Below, piece by piece: positions 33,759-45,658 of a stretch of DNA of 64,000 nt. Source of the DNA: Septoria linicola (lineage: Eukaryota > Ascomycota > Dothideomycetes > Mycosphaerellales > Mycosphaerellaceae); contig CP099423.1 of NCBI GenBank assembly GCA_024114885.1, forward strand, positions 1,612,001-1,676,000, read 5' to 3'. The notes under the pieces were generated by a model that did no database searches, was not told the origin of the DNA, and worked only from the letters and a program-made list of their open reading frames with translations. Position 1 is the stretch's first letter. Each line of letters opens with the position of its first letter. A program made the position numbers and the translations under genes.

Positions 33759-35087
33759 ATGGCCTATCAGCGCGGCTACAACCCCGATGCCTTGCCAGCG
33801 TAAGTTGACTTGACTGTACTGCTTCACTTCTGCTGTATCTTCTGCCACTTTACATGCATTACGCGCAGCGACAACCCGAACTGACGAGTCACGTCCACTC
33901 GAACAGACACGCCGAACCCGAGCAAGCTGCACAAATGCTGCACAACGGCCAGCCAGCGCCGCGACGCGAACATGCTGGCTCGAATGCGAACTATAACAAA
34001 CCTGTGCCTCCTCCGCCCTCACAGGTGCAGAATTTGAGGCCACAGTCGGACGACAGATATGGCAGACAAAGTCCAGCGGCAGGAGGCTACAGAGACCCGC
34101 AACCGCCTGGCGCGTTTGGCTCTTCGAACCCGCCTCCACCTCAGAACCAGGGCTACAACGACTATGGGAGGGGAAGCTCGCCGCGCTATGATCAATACAA
34201 CCAGCAATCGCACCCGCCGCGATACGGAAGCCAAGGACAACAGGGAGGGTATGGAGGATCGCAGCCACCGCCGCCCCAGCAGCAAGGCTATGGCCAAGCT
34301 CCTCCCCCACGGAGCAGTTCAACGACATATGGCGGGTTGACTTCGCCTCCACCAGCAGCTAGTTATGGCCATGGCCCGGCGCCACAAGGCTACCACAACC
34401 GACCTCCGATTCCTGAATCTCAAAGGCCGCCAACGGTCGCTCCGCCACGAGACGGCAACGATCGAGACGCCCTATGGCCGTTGTTCTTGCAGGTCGACAG
34501 AAACAGGACTGGCCAGCTGGAGGAGGAGGAGTTGTCTCGCGCATTAGTCAACGGCGACTACACTGCATTTGACCCGCACACCGTGAAGATGATGATTCGC
34601 ATGTTCGACACGGACAGGAGTGGGACAATCAATTTTGAGGAATTTTGCGGGCTATGGGGCTTCCTTGCTGCATGGCGTGGGCTATTTGATCGCTTCGATG
34701 TGGACCGGTCTGGCAACATCTCACTTCGAGAATTTGAGGATGCGCTGGTAGCATTTGGCTACAGACTGTCGCCACAGTTTGTGCAGCTCCTCTTCAGCAC
34801 GTTTGCAAAGTCGCGAAGCAGGGGTCGAGGCGATGAAGGAGAGAGGGAAAAGGTGCTATCGTTCGATCTCTTCGTGCAAGCTTGCATCAGCTTGAAGAGA
34901 ATGACAGACGTCTTCAAGAAGTACGACTCTGATCGTGATGGCTACATCACTCTGAGCTTCGAGGAGTTCTTAACAGGTGCGCAAAGCCTCTTCTTGTTCA
35001 ATTCGATTTCGCCGCAGACGGACACGGGTCTTTACTGAAGAGTCGCATGCTGACGACCATGGGAAAGAAATATTGAAACAACGCTGA
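33759..35087 (+). CDS. Penta-EF-hand (PEF1/ALG-2-type) calcium-binding protein, 382 aa
   Basis: Three exons, 33759-33799 (MAYQRGYNPDALPA), 33889-34976 and a 20-nt last exon, 35068-35087. The last exon follows a 91-nt intron and turns the open end FEEFLT|G into FEEFLTEILKQR, the expected C-terminus. The intron 1 acceptor at 33888 is chosen because it alone keeps phase; its branch site is not obvious. Residues ~30-195 are Pro/Gln/Gly/Tyr-rich and disordered. The C-terminal domain has EF loops DRNRTGQLEEEE, DTDRSGTINFEE, DVDRSGNISLRE and DSDRDGYITLSFEE plus a degenerate hand, as in PEF proteins. Such proteins bind Ca2+ and link membranes to adaptor complexes. Confidence 0.9.
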
Positions 35088-35685
35088 ACGGCCTCGACTG
35101 CACCTTTTATCGATCCGTCTGATGCAGTAACCACGGAAAGCCATCTGGCACATGAGCTTGCATAGGTGGTAGATTGTCATGTCGACAATTGGTCCGGTCC
35201 AGACCAGCGAAGTCGAGGCAGGCATTTTCCACACGATCTGTCGTGAAGTTCCTTCTGCGAAGCAGTCGGAACGCAAAGCGCCGCGTTGCAGCAATCGATG
35301 TGGCTCGCTCGTACGACTGGCATGTATGCGACAAGTGCGATGCTTGGAGACGCACTCTTGGATGGTAGATGAGAACTACCGCCAGGGACAGGCATGAGGG
35401 GAGTGGTGATCGATACCTATGAGTTATGCAGCAGTTTTGATACGAGCCCTACGAAATGTATATGCAACATCCGATGGTACATTTGTGCCATTATAGAGAG
35501 AGAGCCGGCAGCGTTAGACCTGGAGCCGAATTCCACGAATTTTAGCAGGAAAGCTTGATGCATGAGACCTTGGCACGCCGGAATTTGCGTGTTTGTACCT
35601 GCATTGACGAGGAAAAGAAACACGCTTGCTCAAACATTACACGCCAGGACATATTCCCAAGCATATACCAGTAAACAAGGCAGAC
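35088..35685. other. Intergenic, nothing recognised
   Basis: About 600 nt. The frame of the RNA-binding gene is open back to ~35626, but the ATG at 35686 matches the start of its first RRM. Confidence 0.4.
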
Positions 35686-36901
35686 ATGGCGCTCGAAGGA
35701 CCACGTTTGTATGTCGGCAATCTGCCCTACAATGCTCAGAGAGAAGACATTGAAAAACTCTTTGCCGAGAACAACATCGAAATGTATGTCAAAACGAGCC
35801 CCATAAGTCTGTGGACTTGACAACTAATACTACCACAGTAAGAAAGTCGACATTTCCATCGACTCATTCAGTGGCCGTAACCCGAGTTATTGCTTCGTGG
35901 AATTCTCCTCTCAAGAAGATGCCGACACCGCCATGAATTCGTTGCAAGGCATCGATCTTCAAGGCAGACCTCTCCGTATCAACCCCAAGACCGAGCGTCG
36001 TTCTGCCCAGAACAATGACAGATTCGCAAACAAGACCTATGACCGCGGTTGGAGGTCTAACGACGCTGCCCCTCCAGCACCAAATGACAGATACGGCGCT
36101 AACAACCGCTGGAACCGGAATGACACTCAGAACTTGTCCGCAGAGGAACAGAAGCGCATCTACGTCGGTGGGCTCGCCAGAACTGCAGACCAAGAATCGC
36201 TCACCGCGGAGATGCAGGCACTTTTTGAGGGCTACAACGTCTCGTCTGTCAGCAAGCTCATAACACCAAGCGCAAGCAGACCAGACGATGCTGATGCACA
36301 GTTTTTCTGCTTTGTGGACGTTGCCACGGCTGAGGAGGCTGTCGATGCCGTCAGGACTCTCAATGGCCGTCCTACACCCCAGGGTGGCATGTACCGCATC
36401 AGTCATGCCAAGGGCAAGAGGGTAACTGCACCTGCACCTGCAGTTGCAGCAGAGCCCGTTGCCCCGACATCAAAGGTATTCATCTCCGGTCTGCCTGCGA
36501 TTGCTTCCCAAGACGAACTCGACCATCACATCCGCGAGCTGTTCGCTGGACTTGACATTACGGAAGTCTCCAAATTAATTACGCCCCATGAATCGAAGCA
36601 AATCGAGTCTGGGAACCACCACTACTGCTTCGCTGTCTTTGCCCGTTTCGAGGAGGCGCAGCGTGCGGTGGAAGCCATGAACGGACAGCCAACGCCAAAT
36701 GGAGGAGTGTACAAGATCTCCTTCGCAAGAGAAAGACCTGCTGGTGCTTATGGCCAGTCTGATCGGTTCCAGTCTCGTGAGAATGGCTACCGAGGAGGAT
36801 TCCAGCAGAGAGAAGGTCAGGACTCGCCGAGACGTCAACAGCGTGAGCAAGGGCCGCCCGTAAACCGAGACTTTGGCAGCAGCTGGAGGAGAAGGGAGTA
36901 G
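35686..36901 (+). CDS. RNA-binding protein with three RRM domains, 386 aa
   Basis: Two exons, 35686-35783 and 35839-36901, around a 55-nt intron inside RRM1 (NNIE|IKKVDISIDSFSG). RRM1 has RNP2 RLYVGNLPY and RNP1-like SYCFVEFSS. RRM2 has RIYVGGLARTADQE and FFCFVDVAT. RRM3 has KVFISGLPAIASQDE and HYCFAVFAR. The C-terminus is Arg/Gly/Gln-rich (YRGGFQQREGQ) and ends SSWRRRE. Three RRMs and an RGG-like tail suggest an mRNA-binding shuttling protein. I cannot say which orthologue (Sbp1- or Nrp-like groups are possible). Confidence 0.93.
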
Positions 36902-37124
36902 GTTGGTCACGCTAGAAATATCGACTGGCACGGCCGCACTTTTGCCACTGGCACATCAGCATTTTGAGCGGAAACTCAGACCATTGCTCGTTCACCTCGA
37001 GATCACACGTCTCAGCATAGGATAGGCAGGTTCCTTTGATGTATACCCACTTCGTAGCATGAGTAGTCAAGTAAATCAACAGCGAGAGTGCCTTCGGTTT
37101 CTGGCATCAACAGCAGAGGTCTTT

Positions 37125-37690
37125 CTAACTTCCCTTCTTCACTCTCCCATCCACAATCCTTGCGCCAAGTCTCTTGCCCAACCTCCCATACATATCAAGT
37201 CCCATGAACACACTCAACGCCAAATATGGGACATACAACTTGCCTAGCTCGATCTTCTCCGCCGTACTGTGTCCAGACCAGCTCAAATAGTCTGCAATGC
37301 AAGTGGCAGTCGTAACAGCAGTCTGAATGGCATAAACGAGCAAGTGAAGCGGAACTTTTGGGTCATCGCGCAGAAGGCCTCCAACTGCCCAGATAGAGAC
37401 AGGGACGTGGTAGATAAGCTCCATCCAGGTGTACAAGGAGAACCAGGCTGGAGGTGACACGAAGAATTGGTCGCGGTAGGTTGTGATGTACCAGGTCCGG
37501 AGAGTGGTCATGAACTGAGGGGCTATGGAGGCTGGGTAGAGTGGGTAGATGTCGACCACTGGGAGTTGCGTTAGTGGATGGCTGATGTGTTTTGGGGGAG
37601 AGTGAGAGTCTTACGAAAGACGATGGGAATGTGGATAAGGAAGAAGATGAGGTAGAGGATGTCTTTCTTGCGAGAAGTGATTGGCGCCAT
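37125..37690 (-). CDS. TMEM97/sigma-2-receptor-like EXPERA membrane protein, 169 aa
   Basis: Two exons, 37615-37690 and 37125-37558, around a 56-nt intron. The joined start MAPITSRKKDILYLIFFLIH, then PIVFLVDIYPLYPASIAPQF, gives TM helix 1 followed by the usual acidic/aromatic loop. The segment ELIYHVPVSIWAVGGLL and two further hydrophobic stretches make four helices. A basic tail (RVKKGS) ends the chain, fitting an ER-type retention signal. TMEM97 proteins reside in the ER and are linked to sterol handling; yeast EMA19 is a relative. Without the first exon the protein would lack helix 1. Confidence 0.9.
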
Positions 37691-38165
37691 TGTGTCTTGC
37701 GTCTAGGTCGATTTGAGAGCCTCAAACGATTCTTCTTTATATTGAATGTCTTGTGAGCAGCTTGCACAGTTGTCACTCCGAACGGAACACAGGAGAAGGA
37801 TGAGATGGATCACTCGGCCAGCGACAAGGTATAGTCCTACTGCTCGACTTGGCGGGCCTCATGCTGGCACGTTGTGCAATTCTCACTCATCAAACATCAT
37901 CCAAACTCAACACGAGAAACCACGGTATGTGGGGCAGAAAGTCAGCCGACTGGTCAAGAATCATTCTTCCATTGCAATCTTCCTCGCTTTGCGACTTGCA
38001 GGCACTTTAGGGCCTTGTTGGAGGTGTTAAGAAGCACGAAAAGAACACGCTAAAATAGCTTGAAGTGCAGACAAGGATCTTCGGCGCGTCCTCACTTCGC
38101 GTCATCCACGACTTTTTCGACCATGTTGCTGCCATTGCCAAGTCGTTCTACTGTACCTCGCCGCC
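37691..38165. other. Intergenic, nothing recognised
   Basis: About 475 nt between divergent genes. No supported feature. Confidence 0.35.
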
Positions 38166-41100
38166 ATGAGGAGGGTTTACAACGCGAGTCTGGACTTGCG
38201 GGAAGCAGTCCATGCACATTTCAAGAACATTCAGCCGACTCACGAAAATTTCCGCTTCGGGACTATCGAAGGCCATGTCGATCCTGGACTTGATGTGAAT
38301 GGGCTGGGAGGATTCTCGACGCCTTTCTACGATCGCGATACTAGGAGTCTGATTCAACATAGCCATGAAGGATCCCAAGCAAGGCACTTCTGCGATTCTG
38401 CTTCAGTCAAGACTGCCAGCATCACCGGAGACCAATTTCATGAGGAGCATCCGGGTTGGAGGCAGCATATGTTGCATGTGATCGAAGCTGCATACAGAGC
38501 TTTCGGCGTCGATGACGCTGTCACCGAACGTGTACGAAAGGCAGTTGTAGTAGACGGAGCAGGCTTGGATATTACAAAGATTGCATCCAGCACTCCTGCC
38601 GAACCCAACAGCTTTGCCACTCTGGCCATATCCCTTCCGAGCGCTCATGGAGGGCGGCGAGATATAGCTTGGTAGCGGTGGGAACGCTCAGCAGTTCTCA
38701 ACTTCGGATAATTCGAAATGGGGCACAACGTACCTCTGCTGGCTGAATGGAATACCTCAAGCAGTCGCGCCGATCACGGCTGGTTATCGCGTCGCTGTTC
38801 TCTACGATCTTGTCTGGAAGAGTTCTGGCTCGCCTCCCCAAAATCAACGGCAGTCGAATCATTTGTCTGCCTTGCGCGCAACAATAAGATCTTGGTGCAA
38901 TGAGACCCCCACGGACAGCAGACTGCCAAAATTCCTCGTTCTGCCAATCCAGCCGCATGGAAATGACACGGAGATCAGTCGAAGGACGCTTGACCCAAAG
39001 CCTAGGGCTCAAGCACAAGTCTTGCACAAACTAGCCGAAGAGCTTGACATGATATTCCACTTTACGGTGGTCGACTGTCCAATCGATCCCTCAAGACCGT
39101 TGGGACCGCATCGGTCAGATCCTCAGCCCGCGGTGCTCGAGGGGTTATATTCCATAGATGGCGCTTTGACTGAGAAAGGGGTCAAGTTTGACAAAGCAGC
39201 ACTGGTGCCGCCCAATGTTTTCACGAGAAGAGCTGCTGGAAAAACGCATGTGTGCCGGTACAAAGACAAGGTAAATACGACTTTCACTATTAGGACCACC
39301 TCAGATATTGACACTGACATTTCTTCGAGGCAATCCTAATAACACCGCGTCGACTACGCTTTGACTACATCCTAGAGACAATTGGTACGAACGACAAGGG
39401 GGAATACATGCGCTCAAGACTCAAACGGGCGATAAGGAAGCCGAGTGACAAGGGACTTAGGCATGTGACTCACATCACGTCCATCTGGCCATGCCATCTA
39501 ATCGTCACTTTCACAGAGATTCTGCCCGCCAGTCACTTGAGATCGTACTATCCGCTGAGTTCCCCATATTCGCGAAGTCTAAAGCACCATACCTGGAGTA
39601 TACGTCACGAGCGGTAAAGACCTGTCTCGTGATTGGGGAGACCGCAAAGCTACTGAAAGAGCTCGATCCGAAACGGCGTTTGACTCCTGAGCTAGTGTCT
39701 CGCTGCATGAAGCCAGTGTAAGAAATGCTCGGAGAAGTGCCTTTCGAATCCTTGAAGCAATGGTCAGGAATGCCTGCCACTTGACTATCGAACTCAGCTA
39801 ACATCGATCAGTATCGAAGCCGCATTCAGCCACTATTGGGATATTGATGATCGATGGAACGATATTCGCAAGTTTCGAGCAGCGGCGAAGAGACTCAAGC
39901 ATTCTGCATGTATAGCTTAGCAAAAGGACCAACTCGATAACATTCTCGAGATTCCCTACGGCAGCCGATATACAGCGCCGCGCTGCTTAGTGGAGATGAC
40001 GCTCGAACGGGATGATCAGACCTGGTTCAGGGAAAGGTGAAGCAGCCATGGCGAATTTGGTGAACTGGAACGCAAACGCTGACAATTATTAGTCTGATTC
40101 CTTCGCTCCAGAAGATTAGTCATGATGTCAATCTGATTGTTGCGGTCTTGTACGGCTTGCTAGTGGCCGATGCACCAGATAGCATCGCAAAGGTGTATGC
40201 AAAGTAGGGGCTGATTGAATTCTATTTCACCATCCTGCAAAGACTGCCTTACGTCGGTGCACGCGAGATAGTCCACCTACACAGTGCCCTCTTCGCGTTC
40301 GACATGCAGCCAGAGATCAGGGAGGTCCTACACAGCGTGGCCGATACAGACGCCATGCGCGCAAAAAGCTGGGGAGGCTCCCTAATGGAGGGTTTGGATA
40401 CATTCTTTGCACTAATGCGCGGTGGTGGGATACGACCAGACACACCTCACTACCGAACCTTCGCTCAGAACCGACTAGAGCGGTACCTCTGGAGCATGGT
40501 AGGACCAGAGCCTTCCACCACACTTCGGCGAGCAAAACGTGGATGTGGTCAGTGTAGACCATGTACTTGCTTAGACGACTTTCTGGTATCTGAAGAAGAC
40601 AGCATTCAGTTGGTGCTGGGTCCTGAAGACATGACCCACATCATTGACCGTCTTAATCCAGATTCCGGTTGTCTGGACTTCATCTGGAAGCCCAAAAGAC
40701 CCGGCCCTGCACGGGAGCTTTTCACGATCACGAAAAAGCACGACCCGACGCGTAAATTTACCATTACTTCTTGGGCATACTCAGCAACCCGCGCTAAGGA
40801 TGATATCTCAAGCTTGACTTCAGAGCGATTTCTGCGTCAGGTACTCGGCTCAAAATACCATGAGATTACGACGTTACAGGGTCTGAGGTTGGTGCGAGAC
40901 GCCACTGGCAAGGAGGTCGGTCTGGCACGTTATTCGCTTGATGTACCTCCTGCTCCGAGCAAAGTGTATACCGTGCCTGGTCTATCGAGTGCCCAGGACC
41001 AGCAGCAGGCAGTTGACGCTATGTTGCCCGAGAAGGAGTCAGAGCACGAAAGTATCAATCCTCCCACCAACGACAATCCTCCCACCGCCTTACTGAAGAG

Positions 41101-41200
41101 GAAAGCTGCATGTGACGCAGATCAAGAGAACGTGGTTCCCGCAAAGCGCACTCTGGTGATCGATCTGGGCGACGGCAGCGACGATGACGAAGACTGGTGA
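38166..41200 (+). pseudogene. Large 2OG-Fe(II) oxygenase-like protein, broken by one frameshift and three TAG codons
   Basis: From ATG 38166 (MRRVYNASLDLREAVHAHFK) coding sequence runs to 41200 through introns 39271-39329, 39445-39518, 39718-39811 and 40037-40092, all GT-AG and frame-keeping. The fold signs are HPGWRQHML, RVRKAVVVDGAGLDITKI, ATLAISLPSAH, then (shifted +1 at ~38649) EGGEI, LGSGGN, TYLCWLNGIPQAVAPITAGY RVAVLYDL, and AILITPRRLRFDYILE. They match the large fungal 2OG/prolyl-4-hydroxylase-like group. Lesions are the +1 shift at ~38649 and TAG at 38665-38667, 39918-39920 and 40205-40207. Also, where relatives have His-Glu-Val as an iron ligand, this copy has Pro-Gln-Ala-Val. The C-terminus has a zinc-like CGQCRPCTC and an acidic end DDDEDW. 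I infer a fairly young pseudogene. Confidence 0.8.
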
Positions 41201-41728
41201 TCTGACATACACATTGCAGCACAGGTATTCAGCAGGATCCGGATGAACAATCGCTGCAGCTGTACTGCCATTTTTCTTGCATATACGCTGGCCAAGACGC
41301 AAGTGCGACCAGATCAAATGGTGCCGAGATCTTTCGCGAGGGCAGTCCGTAATCTGCTCTCTCCGCGATGTTTCCTTTGCGACTGAACGATGTGTCGAAG
41401 ATGTGTACATTTATCTCACATGTTGAGTGCGCTGCAACATCTAGGTAGCATGAAGATACTTCGAACAGATCTCTGCCGTTGCGGTTCGTTTGTGAGATCG
41501 AGAGAAGGTCATCGTGCGTGTACACAGGTGAAGGGAACGAAGGAGGCTGTTGTAGTGGGCAGTGGAGTCTCGCTCTCGGATGTCGGCAAGAGCCCTTGGT
41601 CGCTCTTTCCCTGCCAAGCTACAAGTTATCGATAGAGCAGAAAACTTGAGACTTCGACATCTCGTGCAGCGCTGTATGTATGTGCCTTGCCACACACCAC
41701 ACCTCCCCTTCCACCAAACACCGCCACG
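41201..41728. other. Intergenic, NOG1 promoter region
   Basis: About 530 nt. Minus-strand frames here are antisense shadows or low-complexity. Nothing else seen. Confidence 0.4.
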
Positions 41729-43714
41729 ATGAAGACGACATGGAAGGACATCGCGCCGGTGCCAACGTCGCAGGAGTTCTTGGACATTGTGCTGTCCCGA
41801 ACTCAGCGACGACTGCCGACGCAAATTCGTGCTGGCTTCGCAATCACGCGTATCCGATCTTTCTACATGCGAAAGGTCAAGTACACCGCTGAGACCTTCT
41901 CCGAAAAACTGTCGGCCATCCTGGACGGTTTTCCACGACTGGCAGATATCCACCCATTCCACAAGGATCTCCTCAACACTCTCTACGATGCAGACCACTT
42001 CAGGATAGCTTTGGGGCAGTTGAACACGGCGAAAGGATTGATCGAGACGGTGTCAAGAGATTACATTCGTCTCTTGAAGTATGGTCAATCGCTGTACCAG
42101 TGCAAGCAGCTCAAGCGTGCGGCGCTTGGTCGCATGGCCACAATCTGCAAGAGGCTGAAGGACCCGTTGGTGTACCTCGAACAAGTGCGACAGCATCTTG
42201 GTCGTCTGCCCAGCATTGATCCTAACACTCGCACCCTGCTTATCTGCGGCTACCCAAATGTCGGCAAGTCGAGCTTCTTGAAGAACATCTCTCGCGCAGA
42301 TGTGGATGTGCAGCCATACGCCTTCACAACGAAAAGTTTGTTCGTCGGCCACTTCGACTACAAGATGCTGCGATTTCAAGCCATTGATACTCCAGGAATC
42401 CTGGACCACCCACTGGAGGAGATGAACACGATCGAAATGCAGAGTATCACAGCCATCGCTCATTTGCGAAGTGCGATCATGTACTTCATGGATTTGAGCG
42501 AGCAGTGCGGGTACAGCGTGCAAGCACAGATTGCTCTTTTCGAGAGCATCAAGCCACTCTTCGCCAACAAGCTTGTGTTCATTGTGATCAACAAAATCGA
42601 TGTTATGAGACCGGAAGATTTGGACACAGAGACACAAGAAAAGCTGCAGAGTCTGAAGAACAGCTCTAATGTTGAGATCCTCCAGCTTTCTTGCACGACG
42701 ACCGAGGGTCTCATGAACGTTCGCAATGCAGTCTGTGACAGACTGCTGGCTGAGCGCAATGCACAGAAGCTGCAGGCTGGCACAAACGCCGCTGGCGAAG
42801 TCACAGGACGCATGGGAGATGTGCTCAAGCGCATCCACGTTGCACAGCCACTCGGCGGTGTGAAGTGGGAGCCTTCTATTCCAGAAGCAGCACTTCGCAA
42901 GGTCAAATTCGACAAGGATGACCCGAACCGAAAGAAGCTGTTGCGCGAGATCGAGGAGGAGAACGGCGGTGCAGGAGTCTTCAACGTCAACCTCAGAGAC
43001 CAATACCTGTTGGAGAACGATGAGTGGAAGAACGACAAGATACCTGAAGTGCTCAATGGCAAGAACGTCTACGACTACTTCGACCCAGACATCGAGGAGA
43101 AGCTCAAGGCTCTCGAGGAGGAGGAAGAGGTCCGAGAGGCAGACGGCGTGTACGACGAAGATGAGGAGGTCGAGGACGCAGAGGAGGCAGACATCGCATA
43201 CAAAGCAGAGCTCATTCGCGAAAAGAGACAACTCATTCGCAACGAAAACAAGATGCGCAAGAGCCTGAAGAACCGCGCCGTGATACCTCGATCGAAGAAA
43301 GCAGTCGACATGGAGAAGATGGACGCGGCCCTCCAGAACGCCGGCTACGACACCACCGCCATCCAAGAACGCGCTCGCGCCGCTTCACGAGGCCGCGGCA
43401 GAAGCCGAGCAGGCACCGAAGACGCCTCCATGGCCGACAACGACGACACCATGGAACTCGACGAGACCCCTCGTCAACGTCTAGCCCGCAGCTTGTCCGT
43501 CGCTCGCACCCGCAGCCAGAGCAGAGTGAACAGGAGAGAAGACGGTGTTACGAACGAGACTTCGAGAACGAATGCTGAGCGTATGGCGAAGCTGGGTCAG
43601 AAGAAGATGAACCGTATGGCGAGACAGGGTGAGGCCGATCGTCACCAGACTGCTAGTAAGAGCAAGTGGCTCTTGGCTGGAAAGCGTGGTATGGGCAGTA
43701 CGAGATCTCGTTAA
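41729..43714 (+). CDS. NOG1: Nucleolar GTP-binding protein 1 (Nog1), 661 aa
   Basis: A single exon. The ATG at 41729 (MKTTWKDIAPVPTSQEFLD) matches the family start. The in-frame extension upstream has no ATG that would be expected. GTPase motifs: G1 GYPNVGKSS (~174-182), switch region AFTTKSL, G3 DTPG, G4 NKID. The NOG1-specific N-terminal helical bundle (FPRLADIHPFHKDLLNTLYD) and C-terminal basic region (LGQKKMNRMARQG) are both present. Nog1 acts in the nucleolus and nucleus as a scaffold in 60S ribosomal subunit assembly. Intact; length fits yeast Nog1 (about 650). Confidence 0.98.
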   Translation: MKTTWKDIAPVPTSQEFLDIVLSRTQRRLPTQIRAGFAITRIRSFYMRKVKYTAETFSEKLSAILDGFPRLADIHPFHKDLLNTLYDADHFRIALGQLNTAKGLIETVSRDYIRLLKYGQSLYQCKQLKRAALGRMATICKRLKDPLVYLEQVRQHLGRLPSIDPNTRTLLICGYPNVGKSSFLKNISRADVDVQPYAFTTKSLFVGHFDYKMLRFQAIDTPGILDHPLEEMNTIEMQSITAIAHLRSAIMYFMDLSEQCGYSVQAQIALFESIKPLFANKLVFIVINKIDVMRPEDLDTETQEKLQSLKNSSNVEILQLSCTTTEGLMNVRNAVCDRLLAERNAQKLQAGTNAAGEVTGRMGDVLKRIHVAQPLGGVKWEPSIPEAALRKVKFDKDDPNRKKLLREIEEENGGAGVFNVNLRDQYLLENDEWKNDKIPEVLNGKNVYDYFDPDIEEKLKALEEEEEVREADGVYDEDEEVEDAEEADIAYKAELIREKRQLIRNENKMRKSLKNRAVIPRSKKAVDMEKMDAALQNAGYDTTAIQERARAASRGRGRSRAGTEDASMADNDDTMELDETPRQRLARSLSVARTRSQSRVNRREDGVTNETSRTNAERMAKLGQKKMNRMARQGEADRHQTASKSKWLLAGKRGMGSTRSR

Positions 43715-44190
43715 GAGCGAGAGAGGGAAGTTGCTGTGCTTTACGTGTGTGCACTGTGCGGCGTTCATGGCGGCATGAGGGAAAAGGTGTTTGGCGTTGC
43801 CGGCGTGCCAGGACTTTGTTCGTGATGCTGTCTCGTTGCAGATGATTGTGACTACGATACCATAGAGGATAATTGCAATGATACTTTATCATCACCGTTT
43901 CCTTGATCATTATCACCCGACTCTCTCGCCAACTGTTCTAGCGTAGACTTGTCAGATTCGATGCCTAAAGCTTGCTCAGAGCCAGCAAAAATGGCAATGA
44001 AGGCCTGCAGAAAAGCCGAAGCATAGTTGAACACAATGGGATCTTCTCATATTCCGTGTAATTTCTACACCCATCTCAATGTCAAAAATTTGCGCTTGCG
44101 CGCACTGCGCCACATAACGCCGGGTATGTTCTGACACATGTACACACCACTTTCTTTCAACCTCCTGCCCGCACTGCCATATCCCCAAGA
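43715..44190. other. Convergent intergenic region
   Basis: About 475 nt between the 3' ends of NOG1 and the complex I gene. No supported feature. Confidence 0.4.
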
Positions 44191-45658
44191 CTACCTGTCA
44201 ACTTCACCAAACACGAGATCCATTGTGCCGATGATGGCAACAGCATCAGCGAGCAAGTGCCCTCTGCTGACTTGGTCGAAACATGCCAAGTGTGCGAAGC
44301 CAGGTGCACGAATCTTGCATCGGTATGGTCGCTCACTTCCATCACTGACGACGTAGACACCCATCTCGCCCTTTGGTGCCTCGATGGCAGAGTAAGTCTC
44401 TCCAGGTGGTACGGTGTATCCCTTGCTGTACAGCAAGAAGTGGTGGATCAGGGCCTCCATGTTCTCCTTCATGGCAGCACGTGGTGGTGGCGCAATCTTG
44501 TAGTCCTCGACCTTGATAGGGCCGGCTGGCATCTTGTTCAAGCACTGGTGGATGATGCGAAGCGACTGTCGGAATTCCTCCATACGGCACAGGTATCGGT
44601 CGTAGCAGTCACCGTTGACGCCGACTGGGACATCGAAGTCGACTTGGTCGTATGCATCGTAGGGCTGCGACTTTCGCACATCCCATGGCACACCGGAGCC
44701 GCGAAGCATGACACCAGAGAAAGACATGTCGAGGGCATCCTTAGCGGCGACGACACCGACGCCCTTGGTTCGGCCAATCCAGATACGGTTGTCTGTAAGC
44801 ATCTCCTCGGTCTCATCGATACGGTCGCCGAATTGGGTAGCCCATTGGTAGATGTCATCAAGCAGACCGACTGGCAGATCTTGCGAGACGCCACCAGGTC
44901 GTACGTATGCGGCGTGCAGACGTGCACCAGAGACACGCTCGTAGAATTCCTGCAGTGAATCAGCTTTACAATCCGAGATCATGATGCTCGCCACTCCTTA
45001 CCATCAGCTTCTCACGCTCCTCAAAACCCCACAAGAAAGGTGTCAGAGCACCGACATCCATGGCGTGTGAAAGGACAGACATGAGGTGGTTCAAGATACG
45101 GGTGATTTCTCCAAACATTGTCCTGATCCACTTGGCTCTCTCCGGAATCTCAATGTTCAACAGCTTCTCTACGGCGAGGGAGAAGCATTGTTCGTTGGTC
45201 ATCATGGAAACATAGTCCAATCGGTCAAAGTAAGGCAGAGCCTGCAAATATGTCTTGTATTCGATCAACTTCTCCGTGCCACGATGTAGCAGACCGACGT
45301 GCGGATCTGCGCGGATGATTTCTTCTCCATTGAGTTCCAGAATCAATCGCAGCACACCGTGAGCAGCAGGATGTTGTGGGCCAAAGTTGACTGTGTAGTG
45401 GCGGATTTTGCGCTCGTCCGGAGTCTTGGCATCGTCCGAGGGCAGGTTGCCATCGTTGCCTGATCCAAACGAGGCCGGGTCAGCTGCGACCAGACGAGTG
45501 GCGTTGGGGTTGGCCGTCTCGTGCGGCGTGGCATATCGTCGAGCGGGAGTCGTGGACAAGCATCGCAGGGAGGAGGAGCGTGGCGCGTGGGTGACGGGCG
45601 ACGTCCAGGCGGCTCGTCGGGCGCCATTGGCCATCAGCCGTGTCAGAGACGCTGCCAT
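44191..45658 (-). CDS. NADH:ubiquinone oxidoreductase 49 kDa subunit (NDUFS2 homologue), 471 aa
   Basis: Two exons, 45002-45658 and 44191-44949, joined in phase across a 52-nt intron. It starts MAASLTRLMANGARRAAWTS, a basic amphipathic mitochondrial presequence. The mature part has the signature NFGPQHPAAHGVLRLILELNGE, HVGLLHRGTEKLIEYKTY, MDVGALTPFLWGFEEREKLM, and the end CKIRAPGFAHLACFDQVSRG, ADAVAIIGTMDLVFGEVDR. These are complete for this core subunit, which forms the quinone-binding cleft of complex I in the inner mitochondrial membrane. Intact. Confidence 0.98.

Noticed and set aside
42053..43366. 437-codon open frame on the minus strand
   Set aside because: Antisense shadow of NOG1, which is unmistakable on the plus strand.
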